From NCBI GenBank assembly GCA_030529305.1, contig JAUMXD010000015.1, forward strand, positions 1-25,747: DNA of 25,747 nucleotides, in the 5' to 3' direction. The translations under genes were made by a program, and so were the position numbers. Origin of the DNA: Allobrachymonas sp. (GTDB lineage Bacteria; Pseudomonadota; Gammaproteobacteria; Burkholderiales; Burkholderiaceae). The number at the start of each line of letters is the position of its first letter. The first letter of the stretch is position 1. The notes beneath the pieces are model-generated. The model was given only the letters and a program-made list of their open reading frames with translations, searched no databases and was not told where the DNA came from. Shown here in pieces: positions 7,646-16,800 of the stretch.

Positions 7646-7809
7646 ATCAAGGGCTGTCCTGACCCAAATACTTTTATTTCTGAGATCAACGCTACGAGCT
7701 CTCCTGTGACCAGTTCTGCGCGCAAGCACCATTGATCAAGCCTTACGTGACCTTCAGCGCCACGCTCGCTGCTTTCTTCATCACGCTGTCTGCATTCAGG
7801 AGGAAATGA
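7646..7809 (+). pseudogene. C-terminal remnant of an inovirus adsorption (pIII-like) minor coat protein
   Basis: Two adjacent frames join into one recognisable C-terminus. Frame one gives GCPDPNTFIS (about 7652-7681). After a one-base shift near 7681-7684, the next frame gives DQRYELSCDQFCAQAPLIK and then PYVTFSATLAAFFITLSAF with a basic RRK end and TGA at 7807-7809. This order (CPxP, a short beta segment, a second Cys, then one hydrophobic membrane helix ending in Arg/Lys) is the usual C-terminal anchor of pIII-like attachment proteins of filamentous phages of beta- and gammaproteobacteria. The TGA overlaps the ATG of the next phage-like gene, as in live inovirus modules. The N-terminal receptor-binding part is absent, so the piece is a fossil. 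The assignment is from remembered family features, not a search. Confidence 0.55.
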
Positions 7810-8140
7810 TGGCCATTAGTGGTTCCGTTGCTGCTGCCGCGTCCACGCTGTTTGCCTGGCTCATCCGCGCCATTGGCCCGATTGTGGCTCAGGTTCTTCT
7901 TGCCTTGGGCTTGACCGTGATCGGTCAAAGGCATGGATATTGCCTTTGAAGAAGTCGAGCAGAGGCTGCGCATTCACTGAATGGATTGCCGCACGACGTG
8001 ATCCAGATCATGGGGCTGTTTGGCGTGAACGAGGGTATCTCCATCGTCTTAGCCTCTGCTGCCTTTGTGGTGAGCTACTACATGGCCGGAGCGCAAACGA
8101 CTGCGCAATTCAAATCAGGCAGAGAACGACTGACCGCAAT
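7809..8140 (+). pseudogene. frameshifted inovirus DUF2523-type minor coat protein (pVI-like)
   Basis: The ATG at 7809 has a perfect AGGAGG five bases upstream and overlaps the stop of the previous remnant. The product begins MAISGSVAAAASTLFAWLIR, then AIGPIVAQVLLALGLTVI, a hydrophobic start typical of DUF2523. In this frame a TGA follows at 7947. The frame +1 between about 7924 and 7977 reads VKGMDIAFEEVEQRLR, which continues the family pattern. The original frame then resumes with LNGLPHDVIQIMGLFGVNEG, ISIVLASAAFVV, SYYMAGAQTTAQFK. Two compensating indels thus disrupt one gene of about 100 residues. No native stop is left, and the frame runs on into antisense hemL. DUF2523 proteins cap the filamentous phage virion and normally sit between the pIII-like gene and zot; no zot is seen here. 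The call is by pattern recognition. Confidence 0.6.
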
Positions 8141-8344
8141 GCGCCTGCAAATGCCGCTGCCAGCCCAGCGGACGCACACCAAAGTGGGCAAGCCCCGCTC
8201 GCGCGAGAAGCCCTGTGATCAGTTCACAGAGCTTGCCACCTGGAGATGCTCCACTCCCAACGCTTGCGCCACACACTCAACCAATGAACCAGATGCCATG
8301 CGTCCGCAACACCTGCGCCAACGCCTGCAAAGGAGCCGCCGCGC
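8141..8344. other. spacer between phage remnant and hemL
   Basis: About 200 bases between the last recognisable DUF2523 residues and the hemL stop. I see no zot start (no Walker A motif), no attachment site of the dif type and no terminator with a T-run for hemL. It may be decayed phage or host DNA. Confidence 0.3.
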
Positions 8345-9670
8345 TCAAGCAAACGCTTCGCGCATGGCCTGCTCGGCACAGGCAATGGTTTCGTCAATAT
8401 CGGCTTCGCTGTGGGCGGCGCTGACAAAGCCCGCTTCGTACAAAGCAGGGGCCAGATACACGCCGCGCTGCAGCATGCCGTGGAAGAAGCGGTTGAAGCG
8501 CTCCGCATCGGTCTGCATGACTTGCTGATAGTTCTGCGGCAACTGCGGCAAGAAAAAGAAGCCGAACATGCCGCCTTCGCAATCGGTGGCAAAGGGCATG
8601 CCCTGCGCATCGGCCACGGCTTGCAGGCCTTGCATCAGGCAGCGCGTGCGCTGGGCCAATTGCTCGTAGAAGCCGGGCTTTTGGATTTCGCGCAGAGTCG
8701 CCAAGCCACAGGCCGTAGCCACAGGGTTGCCCGAGAGCGTACCTGCCTGATAGACCGCGCCCAGTGGCGAGATCTGCTCCATGACGCTGCGCTTGCCGCC
8801 AAAAGCCGCCAGCGGCATGCCCCCGCCGATGACCTTACCCAGCACGGTCAAATCCGGCTGCACGCCCAGCAAAGCCTGTGCCCCACCCAGGCCGACGCGA
8901 AAGCCTGTCATCACCTCGTCGATGATGAGCAAGGTGCCGTGCTGCGTGCACAGTTCGCGGCAACGCTGAATGAAAGCGGGCGTGGGGCGCACAAAGTTCA
9001 TGTTGCCCGCGATGGGCTCAATGATCAGGCAGGCAATGTCTGCCCCGTACTGGGCAAACACTTGATCGAGCTGCGCCACATCGTTGTAAGGCAGCACCAG
9101 GGTGTGCTGCACCACCTCGGGCGGCACGCCTGCGCTGGTGGCCGCACCAAAGGTCGCCAGGCCCGAGCCGGCCTTCACCAGCAGGGCATCGGCATGGCCG
9201 TGGTAGCAGCCCTCGAACTTGACAAGCAGCTTGCGCCCCGTGGTGCCGCGCGCCAGGCGGATGGCACTCATCGCCGCTTCGGTGCCTGAGCTGACCAAGC
9301 GCACCATCTCGATGCTAGGCATGAGGCGGATGATGGTTTCGGCCAGTTCAATCTCACGCTCAGTAGGCGCGCCAAAAGAAAAGCCTTCTTGCACGGCTTG
9401 CTGCACGGCCTCCAGCACGGCCGGGTGGCCGTGGCCCAGAATCATCGGCCCCCAGGAGCCGATGTAGTCGATGTAGCGCTGGCCGGCGGCATCCCATACA
9501 TAAGCGCCCTGCGCTTTCTGGATGAAGCGGGGCGTGCCACCCACGGCGCGAAAGGCGCGCACCGGCGAATTGACGCCACCGGGTATAACCTGCTGGGCGC
9601 GATCGAACAAGAGCCTGTTGGCGTTATCCGGGCCAAGCCCGGCTGAACTGGATGAAAGTGTTTGTTGCAT
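8345..9670 (-). CDS. hemL: glutamate-1-semialdehyde 2,1-aminomutase
   Basis: PLP enzyme that moves the amino group of glutamate-1-semialdehyde to give 5-aminolevulinate, the first committed tetrapyrrole precursor in the C5 pathway. The 441 residues include [20 protein letters not shown] near the N-terminus, [18 protein letters not shown], the phosphate-binding [42 protein letters not shown] (D251 contacts the PLP ring nitrogen) and [16 protein letters not shown] with K279 as the Schiff-base Lys. The ATG at 9670 puts the start about 20 residues before the conserved block; the open frame upstream is not conserved in style. It reads away from the pil operon, with which it shares a 530-base divergent spacer. 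Confidence 0.97.
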   Translation of the reverse strand: MQQTLSSSSAGLGPDNANRLLFDRAQQVIPGGVNSPVRAFRAVGGTPRFIQKAQGAYVWDAAGQRYIDYIGSWGPMILGHGHPAVLEAVQQAVQEGFSFGAPTEREIELAETIIRLMPSIEMVRLVSSGTEAAMSAIRLARGTTGRKLLVKFEGCYHGHADALLVKAGSGLATFGAATSAGVPPEVVQHTLVLPYNDVAQLDQVFAQYGADIACLIIEPIAGNMNFVRPTPAFIQRCRELCTQHGTLLIIDEVMTGFRVGLGGAQALLGVQPDLTVLGKVIGGGMPLAAFGGKRSVMEQISPLGAVYQAGTLSGNPVATACGLATLREIQKPGFYEQLAQRTRCLMQGLQAVADAQGMPFATDCEGGMFGFFFLPQLPQNYQQVMQTDAERFNRFFHGMLQRGVYLAPALYEAGFVSAAHSEADIDETIACAEQAMREAFA

Positions 9671-10200
9671 AAACCCGTGAGTTTCAAAAAAAACAGATGC
9701 CCCATCAGCAAGGAACAGTGGCTGCCATGCAATTACGCACCCGTCGCTCCTGCTCACAAGCAAAGCAGACACTTTGACCGAGGCGGCCAACGATTGGCAC
9801 AGCGCCTTGGCAGATACAGCCATTGCTCCACGCCTGCAAGCAGGCAATTCACAATTGATTTAGAATAAATCACACGATCCGGCTCGGCATTGGTCGCAAA
9901 AAAGCGGGTCGGTCGTATCGTCATCTTGCTGCCTGTACAGGCCCAATGAATGGCCCACACTTGCTTCATAAAACACGCTTTTGAATGAAAACGGCCGCTT
10001 CAATGCCACTGTGTGCGGCACATGTGTGGAATAATAACAAGATGTAATATGTTGCTCATCAGTCCATAGTGCGTTCTGTCAACACCATCAAGTGGCTGCG
10101 GTGCGCCCAAAGGTCGTACCGGGCTTGCCATCCATCAGCCGCCTGATGTAACAGGCTGCATGCCATCATCCATCCACATGCCACAAGGCGGAGAGCGCCC
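9671..10200. other. divergent spacer between hemL and pilG with two dyads
   Basis: No gene is supported in these 530 bases, which must carry the promoters of hemL (leftwards) and of the pil chemosensory operon (rightwards). Structures seen are GCCTGC-AA-GCAGGC at 9832-9845 and the perfect 12-base palindrome GCCTGTACAGGC at 9931-9942. A+T-rich hexamers occur (TAGAAT at 9861-9866, TAATAT at 10045-10050 on the plus strand), but none has a good -35 partner. A GGAG in front of pilG is at about 10190. Part of the stretch may be leader RNA of pilG. Confidence 0.4.
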
Positions 10201-10566
10201 TTGAAAGTACTCGTAATTGACGACAGCAACACCATCCGTCGCAGTGCGGAAATCTTCCTCAAACAAGGCGGTTACGAGGTGCTGCTGGCAGAAGACGGCT
10301 TCGATGCCCTTTCCCGAATCAACGACACGCACCCCGACCTGATCTTCTGCGACATTCTCATGCCGCGGCTGGATGGTTACCAAACCTGCGCCATCATCAA
10401 GCGCAACCAGAAGTTCGCCCATGTGCCGGTGATCATGCTCTCGTCCAAAGACGGCGTGTTCGACAAGGCGCGCGGGCGCATCGTGGGGTCTGACAAGTAC
10501 CTGACCAAGCCATTCACCAAGGCCGAGCTGCTCGCAGCAGTCGAGTCTTTCACGAACAAGGAGTAA
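10201..10566 (+). CDS. pilG: twitching-motility response regulator PilG (single CheY-like receiver)
   Basis: A 121-residue receiver without an output domain. It is phosphorylated by the ChpA/PilL kinase and, in Pseudomonas, promotes type IV pilus extension. Receiver residues are all present: the acidic pair D7-D8 in VLVIDDSN, phospho-acceptor D51 in DLIFCDILMP, S81 in VIMLSSKDG and K103 in YLTKPF. TIRRSAEIFLKQGGYEVLLA right after the acidic pocket is typical of PilG. The start codon is TTG at 10201, supported by a purine-rich GGAG about eight bases upstream and by the absence of conserved sequence further 5'. It is the first gene of the cluster; pilH follows after seven bases. Confidence 0.94.
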   Translation: MKVLVIDDSNTIRRSAEIFLKQGGYEVLLAEDGFDALSRINDTHPDLIFCDILMPRLDGYQTCAIIKRNQKFAHVPVIMLSSKDGVFDKARGRIVGSDKYLTKPFTKAELLAAVESFTNKE

Positions 10567-10573
10567 GCCTGCC

Positions 10574-10939
10574 ATGCCCGTCAAGCATGTACTGATCGTT
10601 GACGATTCCAAAACCGAGCAGATGTTCATGTCCAGCATCATGCAGAAAAACGGCATGACCGTCTCTGTAGCCGACGACGGCAATGCCGCCATGGCCGAAC
10701 TGGAGCGCAAAAAGCCCGACCTGATCCTGATGGACGTGATCATGCCGGGCAAAAACGGTTTTCAGCTCACGCGCCAGATCAGCAAGGATGCGCGCTTTGC
10801 CGATATTCCCATCATCATCTGCACCAGCAAAAACCAGGAGGTTGACATCGTGTGGGGGCTTCGCCAGGGCGCACGCGCCTACGTCACCAAGCCGATCAAC
10901 CCCGCTGAGCTGCTGGAAAAAATCCAGGAGCTTGATTGA
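10574..10939 (+). CDS. pilH: twitching-motility response regulator PilH (single CheY-like receiver)
   Basis: The second stand-alone receiver of the pathway. In Pseudomonas PilH opposes or drains phosphoryl flow to PilG and favours retraction. It has 121 residues with D10-D11 (VLIVDDSKTEQMFM), phospho-acceptor D54 (DLILMDVIMPGKNGF), T84 (IIICTSKNQEVD) and K106 (AYVTKPINPAEL). The QEVDIVWGLRQGA segment is characteristic of PilH. The ATG at 10574 is preceded by AAGGAG inside the last codons of pilG, about ten bases upstream, so the two genes are probably translated from one message. Confidence 0.95.
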   Translation: MPVKHVLIVDDSKTEQMFMSSIMQKNGMTVSVADDGNAAMAELERKKPDLILMDVIMPGKNGFQLTRQISKDARFADIPIIICTSKNQEVDIVWGLRQGARAYVTKPINPAELLEKIQELD

Positions 10940-10996
10940 GCTTGAGCAGCTTGTTCAAGCCCTCTTTCGCCATCCACGCTTCACCCAAATCGCACC

Positions 10997-11593
10997 ATGA
11001 GCAATAAACAGGCGCTGCGCGAGCTGCATGAGCGCGTTGCCACGCTGCTGCAACAAGCCAACAGCGAATCGGGGCCAAGTGCCGCGTGGCTGGGCGTGCG
11101 CCTGGGAGGACGCAAATTGCTGCTGCCTCTGCAACAATCCGGCGAGATTTACGCCATGACGCCCATTCAGCCCCTGCCCTACAGCAAGCCGTGGTTTTTG
11201 GGCGTGGCGCCCTTGAGGGGCAATATCCATGGCGTAGTCGAACTGGGCGCCTTCATGCCCGATGCGCCCGCCAACGCGCAATCTGCCGAACCCGGCAAAC
11301 CCTGCCTGGTCGGCTTGAATGACGATTTCGGCGTCAATGTTGTTTTCCGCGTTGATGGGCTGGAGGGCTTGCGCAGCCGCGAAGCCTTCATGCGATCCGA
11401 AGCGCCCGCCGAGGGCGCGCCCGCGCACCTGGGCTCTACCTTCTTTGACGGCAACGACACCGCCTGGCAGGAAGTCAACCTGCAGGCACTGACGCAAGAC
11501 CCGCAGTTTCTCGACATCGCCGCCGACATGGCATCCGTAACCAGCCCGTGCACGCACCAGGCCGCACTGGGCACTAAGCACCGCCTACCATGA
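10997..11593 (+). CDS. pilI: CheW-like adaptor protein PilI
   Basis: Couples the PilJ receptor to the ChpA kinase in the cytoplasm. The 198-residue protein has a CheW fold: a helical N-terminus ([16 protein letters not shown]), beta strands [20 protein letters not shown] and GEIYAM, the [19 protein letters not shown] core that corresponds to the conserved GLINLRG region of CheW, then [23 protein letters not shown]-terminal [19 protein letters not shown] helix fits PilI. Its last bases overlap the first codon of pilJ (ATGA at 11590-11593), so translation is probably coupled. A 57-base gap separates it from pilH. Confidence 0.92.
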   Translation: MSNKQALRELHERVATLLQQANSESGPSAAWLGVRLGGRKLLLPLQQSGEIYAMTPIQPLPYSKPWFLGVAPLRGNIHGVVELGAFMPDAPANAQSAEPGKPCLVGLNDDFGVNVVFRVDGLEGLRSREAFMRSEAPAEGAPAHLGSTFFDGNDTAWQEVNLQALTQDPQFLDIAADMASVTSPCTHQAALGTKHRLP

Positions 11594-13797
11594 AAGCATC
11601 CGCCCCAGACGATAACCATGACTTGCAGGAACTCTTCCTCGCGGAAGACGCTACTGACACCCTCATCAGCCCCACGATCCTGCCCGACTCAGACGGCGAA
11701 CTCTTCAGCGACGAGGACGAGGCCTCTGCCTACCCGCTGCTCCCCCAGATGGACGAGCAGCAGTACCTTGCAGGCTACCGGCACAAGAAAATCAGCCAGG
11801 ACATCAGCCTGCCTTTGCTGGGCTCCCGGCCAGCCGCCTCACACCGCCGCATCCTCTACGTCTTGACAGCCGTGTTTTTCCTGAGCGCCATTGGCCTGGG
11901 CTTGTACGTGCTCAGGCAGCGCGACTTTTCACACAATCAGCTGGCGGCCACCGGCGCGTTGAAATTCAACGCGGCGCGTTTGTCGCGCAACGTCAGTGCG
12001 GCCATGGCAGGCGACAGCACGGCCTTTGCGGAAGTCCGGGAAAGCTACCGCAATATCAGCGACTCTCTTGCCCAGCTCGGCGGCGCAGACGACAAAAACC
12101 TGGCCGCCATCCATAAAAACCTGGGCAGTTCGCTGGCTCCCGATGTAGAAGCCTTCATTTCCCGGCAAAAAACGCTGAACACCCTGATCGCCGCTGCAAG
12201 CAGCGTACATACCGATGTTGACGCGGTGCAAGACCAGGTCGATGCCCTCAAGAACGCTCTGCTGCAACGCAATGCACCTGTCAGCCAGAGCATGGCCGCA
12301 AGCGACCTCAGCATGCGGCTGGAGCGCATCGAAAAATCGGTGCATTTGCTGTCCAGCACAACCATCACGGCTCCTCATGCCCTCCAGCACCTGTCCCAAG
12401 ACCTGAATGCCATTGATGCGCTGTTCGAAAAGCTTTCTGCTCACGACGGCACTCCCCTGCTCCCCGCCGAAGTTTTGATGCTGGAAAAAATCAGCAGCGC
12501 CTATGCGCCCATCAAGAACAGGGGGCGCGTGTTGCTGGAAAACGAACACGATCTGCGCGCTTTCCAGCAAGCGCACGACCACATCATCGCCGATGTGCAA
12601 AACGCCATGCCCAGCATCCAGGCCTTGAACCGGCAGCTGGACAAGACCTCCGAAAACAGCAACCCCCTGCTCGTATGGGGGCCGTACGCAGGCATTGTCC
12701 TTTGCTTGCTGCTTGGCATGCTGTGCACTTACGGCATCGTTTACGTAACGCACTCCGACATCCGCCGCATGCAAGCAACGCAGCGGCAGGCCGAAGCGGA
12801 AAACAGCAGCAGCCAGATGGCCATCTTGCGCCTGATGGATGAACTGGGAAGAATTTCCGAAGGCGACCTGACCCAGGAAGCCACCGTGACCGAAGAAATC
12901 ACCGGCGCAATTGCCGACTCGGTCAACAACACGGTGGAAGAGTGGCGCAAGCTGCTGGGCAACGTACAGGCCACGGCCGACAAGGTGGTACAGACCACGG
13001 CCGATGTGGAGTTGACCTCCGCCGTCTTGCTGGAAGCCGCCGCCGAGCAACTGCAAGCCATTCGTGGCACCGGCCAATCGGTTCTGGAAATGGCCAAGCG
13101 TATCAACGCAGCCTCTTACCAGGCCAAAGACTCGGCGCTGGTGGCGCTGCGTGCGCGGCAGGTGGCTGCCGATGGGCACAAGGCGGTGCAAGACTCCATT
13201 CAGGGCATGAACGTGATTCGCGACCAGATTCAGGATACCGCCAAGCGCATCAAGCGCCTGGGCGAATCATCGCAAGAGATTGGCGAAATCACCGAGCTGA
13301 TTTCCGACATCACCGAACAAACCAACGTGCTGGCGCTCAACGCGGCCATTCAGGCCGCCTCTGCAGGCGAAGCGGGACGTGGCTTCTCGGTCGTGGCCGA
13401 AGAGGTGCAGCGCCTGGCCGAACGCTCGGCCGAGGCCACGCGCCAGATTGCCGAACTGGTCAAAACCATTCAAAGCGACACCCACGATGCCATGGCCGCC
13501 ATGGAGCGCTCCACCCAGGAGGTGGTGCAGGGTGCCAAGCTCTCGGACAATGCCGGTCAAACACTGGAAGAAATCGACCACGTGTCGCACAAGCTTTCCG
13601 ACCTGATTCAGCAGATTTCCGCCACCACCAGCAAAGAGGCCAATCAGGCCAACACCGTTGCCGGCAGCATTCAGCAGATTTTCTCGATCACCGAGCAGGC
13701 TGTTGAAGGCACCCGCACGACCGACCAGGCCGTGCGCGAGCTGTCCAAAGTGGCGCAGGAGTTGCGTGCCTCGATCGCACGCTTCAAGATCGGATAA
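11590..13797 (+). CDS. pilJ: type IV pilus methyl-accepting chemoreceptor PilJ
   Basis: Inner-membrane receptor that signals to ChpA through PilI; in Pseudomonas it is linked to surface sensing via pilin. The protein has 735 residues. An acidic cytoplasmic tail (1-85) precedes the first membrane helix (about 88-108, [19 protein letters not shown]). A helical periplasmic PilJ-type sensor domain reaches to about 357, and the second helix is about 360-383 ([18 protein letters not shown]). A HAMP-like linker follows, then a long coiled coil whose hairpin tip reads [20 protein letters not shown] (about 575-594), followed by [18 protein letters not shown]. The tip has the PilJ-type AIQA instead of the usual AIEA. 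Its tail contains ELFLAED (14-20) and ELFSDED (37-43), which resemble repeated motifs in the ChpA linker. No pentapeptide tether for CheR is seen at the C-terminus. Confidence 0.95.
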   Translation: MKASAPDDNHDLQELFLAEDATDTLISPTILPDSDGELFSDEDEASAYPLLPQMDEQQYLAGYRHKKISQDISLPLLGSRPAASHRRILYVLTAVFFLSAIGLGLYVLRQRDFSHNQLAATGALKFNAARLSRNVSAAMAGDSTAFAEVRESYRNISDSLAQLGGADDKNLAAIHKNLGSSLAPDVEAFISRQKTLNTLIAAASSVHTDVDAVQDQVDALKNALLQRNAPVSQSMAASDLSMRLERIEKSVHLLSSTTITAPHALQHLSQDLNAIDALFEKLSAHDGTPLLPAEVLMLEKISSAYAPIKNRGRVLLENEHDLRAFQQAHDHIIADVQNAMPSIQALNRQLDKTSENSNPLLVWGPYAGIVLCLLLGMLCTYGIVYVTHSDIRRMQATQRQAEAENSSSQMAILRLMDELGRISEGDLTQEATVTEEITGAIADSVNNTVEEWRKLLGNVQATADKVVQTTADVELTSAVLLEAAAEQLQAIRGTGQSVLEMAKRINAASYQAKDSALVALRARQVAADGHKAVQDSIQGMNVIRDQIQDTAKRIKRLGESSQEIGEITELISDITEQTNVLALNAAIQAASAGEAGRGFSVVAEEVQRLAERSAEATRQIAELVKTIQSDTHDAMAAMERSTQEVVQGAKLSDNAGQTLEEIDHVSHKLSDLIQQISATTSKEANQANTVAGSIQQIFSITEQAVEGTRTTDQAVRELSKVAQELRASIARFKIG

Positions 13798-13861
13798 GAC
13801 CAATACAAGCAGACGATGCGCTTCTTCTATTCTTTGGCCCATTTTCATGGGATGCCTCGAG

Positions 13862-16800
13862 ATGATTAATCAGGACAAGCTGCCGCCACCCGCCAACAGC
13901 CAGGCATCAACTCCTGCAAACCTTGACTTGGGCCCGCTGGCATGGGTGGTCGATTCCTTGCGCGACACACTGCAAAGCGTGCGCGAGCAGCTCATCGCCT
14001 TCAGCCAGGAGGTGGAGGCAGCCAGCGGCAGCCACCTCACCACGCTCGATACCGCCGCCTTGCGCATGGCCGCCCAAAGCCTGCACGAGGCCGTGGGCGT
14101 GCTTGATCTGGTCGAACGCCCCGCCGCCGCCAAAATGGTCGGCGCGATGGAGCGCTGCACACAGCTATTCATCGCCAACCCCGAATTGTGTGTGCCCAGT
14201 GCAGCGCAAACAGTGGCACAGGCGGGCACGGCGGTGCTGGACTATCTTTCCCGCCTGCTCAAAGGCCAGCCGGACTTTTCTCCCGGCCTTTTTCCCGCCT
14301 ACCGCGATGTGGCTAAACTGGCCGGCATCGATCGCATTCACCCCGCCGATTTGTGGCACGGCCCCTGGCAATGGCTGGAGGTAGAAGAACGTGCACAGCC
14401 CCCTGCTTCCGACACCCCGTCTGATGCCGCCGGCATGCTGCCATTCCTGGAGGGTGTTTTGCACATGCTCCGCTCCGGCGGCGAACAGGGCGTCAGGCAA
14501 TTGGCCGCACACGCGCAGCGGCTCGAGCGACAAAGCGCCCACACCAAAGAGCGTGTCTTCTGGCAGCTGCTTGGCGGGCTGCTGCAGCTCCAATCCGCCC
14601 ACACACTGCGTTTTGACGATCAGCTCAAGCGCCTGCTGTCGCAGGTGGCCGTGCAATACGATTTGCTGCAACAGCCATCTGGCCAGGTATCCGAACGTCT
14701 GGCGCAAGACCTGCTCTACTTCATCGCGCTGGGCCACAGCAAAAAGCCTGCTGCAACGGCCACGCCCCTCGCCAGCGCCATCGTCGAGCGCTACCAGCTG
14801 GATCGCGTTGCCATCAGCGACTACGATCAGCTGCTTTATGGCACCGTTGACCCCGCATTGCGCAGCCAGCTGCGCGAAAACATCGCCACGTTCAAGGAAC
14901 TGTGGGCCGATGTCAGCTCGGACAACACCCACAAGATTCAACCGCTCGCTGCCCTGGCCAAGGATCTGACACGGAACCTGAACGTTTTGTGGCCCGCCGC
15001 CAGCCCCTTTTCCGAAGTCTTGCAAGCCATCATCACACACATTGGCGAAACCGGGCATGCGCCCCACCCGGGTGTGGCGATGGAGGTGGCTACGGCCATC
15101 CTGTTCCTCGAAGCCTCGGCCGAAGAGCACTCGGGCGACGACAGCCTGTTTGAAGGACGGATTGCCCTGCTGGCACAAAGGCTGGAAGCCGTTCGCCAAA
15201 GCGGGCAGATGGAAGCGCCTACCGAGTGGATGGAAGCCCTCTATGCCCGCCTCAACGATCAGGACAGCCTGGCCCAGGTCGTCGCTGAGGCCCGCTCCAC
15301 CATCGGCGAGGTCGAGCAGGCGCTGGACGACTTCTTCCGCCACCCGCAAAAAACGCAGCAAGCCAGCGATTCGATCGACAAACTCGGCAAGATTGCCGGG
15401 GTGCTGCTTGCCCTCAATTACGAAGAGGTCAGCCAAGCCATCACCGTCATGGCGCAACAGATCCGGCAATTGGTGGACGCATCTGAGCAAACCGGCTCCA
15501 TCGATGCCCCCGACGAGCAACAAGTCGTGCTCAAACTCGGCAACAGTTTGGGCGCACTGTCCTTCATGCTCGACATGATGATCTATCAGCCCGAGCAGGC
15601 CAGGGCCCAGTTCCATTTCGACGAGGCAGCGCAAGAGCTGACTCATCGCAACGCGCTTGTCCACACCCCGGTGCATGCGGCCTCGGCAGGCAAAGCCGCT
15701 GCGCCCGGCACCGGCACCACCAGCACGCAACTGGGACAAACGCATATCCCGGCGCTCAACGACTTGCTCAACGCCCAGGCAACGGGCAACTTGTCCAGCG
15801 CCACGGCGATCGAACAACTCGGCCAGCTCACCCTGCAAGCCGAGCTGGCCGGGCAGCCCGCCCTGGCGCAACGAACCCGCCAGGCGCTTGACAGCATTCA
15901 AACTGCCGACACGGAAAACCCCGAAGCGCTGGCACAGGCCATCTCTTCACTGACGCCGCCAGCCGCTGCTCCGGCCCTGCCCGAAGACGGCATCGTCGAT
16001 ACCCCCATCGAAGAAGAAGACCTGCGCGACATCTTCCTTGAAGAAGCCGCCGAAGTCATCGGCAACGCCCTCACTGCCATCGAATCACTGCACAACCATC
16101 CAGCCGATACCGCGCAGCTCACCAATCTGCGCCGCGCCTTTCACACCCTCAAAGGCAGCGGCCGCATGGTGGGCTTGGCCTCGTTCGGCGAAGCCGCCTG
16201 GGAGTTGGAGCGCACCCTCAACGGCTGGCTGGCCGATGCCAAACCCGCCACCCAGCCCCTGCTGCAACTGGCCACCAATGCGCTGGAGGCCCTGACCGAA
16301 TGGCGCGAATCCATCGCCCGCCAGGAAAAAACGCGCTGGCACCACGCCTACTTCAGCCCGCCGGCTGCGGCCATGCAAGAAGATGGGCGCTTCCTGCCCA
16401 TCGCCATTCCCGGCGAAGCGCCGATTCCTTCTACCCTTTCTGCCCTGCCAGAAGCCAACGCCATCAGCGATGCCACCGTGTTTGCGGCTGATACTGCCGT
16501 GATCGCAGAAACGATCATCCCGGCCAGCGATGCACTGTCAAGCGATGCGGACGACCTGTTGTTTGCACCAGAGACGACGACAGCGGCCAAAGCCGGCCCC
16601 ACGGCCGAACCGCCTATGGAGAAAGCCGCCCCCGTCTTTGCGGCAGAGGCCACACCGGCAGACGAAGCAAGCGAACCCGTTATTGAATCGGCCTTGTTTG
16701 CCGACGAACCACCCGCACTGATCGACGAAACGCCTGCTGCCGACGAAACCCCGGCTGACGAAGCCGACGACTGGCTGTTTGCACCGGAAACGGCGGAAGA

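Noticed and set aside
7407..7709. Plus-strand frame of 100 codons across the 5' end of the DUF4124-like gene
   Set aside because: It is antisense to the signal peptide and Cys motif of the minus-strand gene and shows no protein-like pattern of its own.
8141..8344. dif-type attachment site or zot gene next to the phage remnant
   Set aside because: No XerC/XerD-like dyad and no Walker A motif were visible in this stretch.
9951..9966. Sigma-54-like element (TGGC...TTGCTT) in the hemL-pilG spacer
   Set aside because: The GG and GC doublets are separated by nine bases instead of the required ten, and the -24 half deviates from consensus after TGGC.
13658..13861. 5' extension of the chpA frame into pilJ
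   Set aside because: It overlaps the conserved end of PilJ in another frame and has no family-like sequence; the ATG at 13862 sits just before the expected N-terminus.
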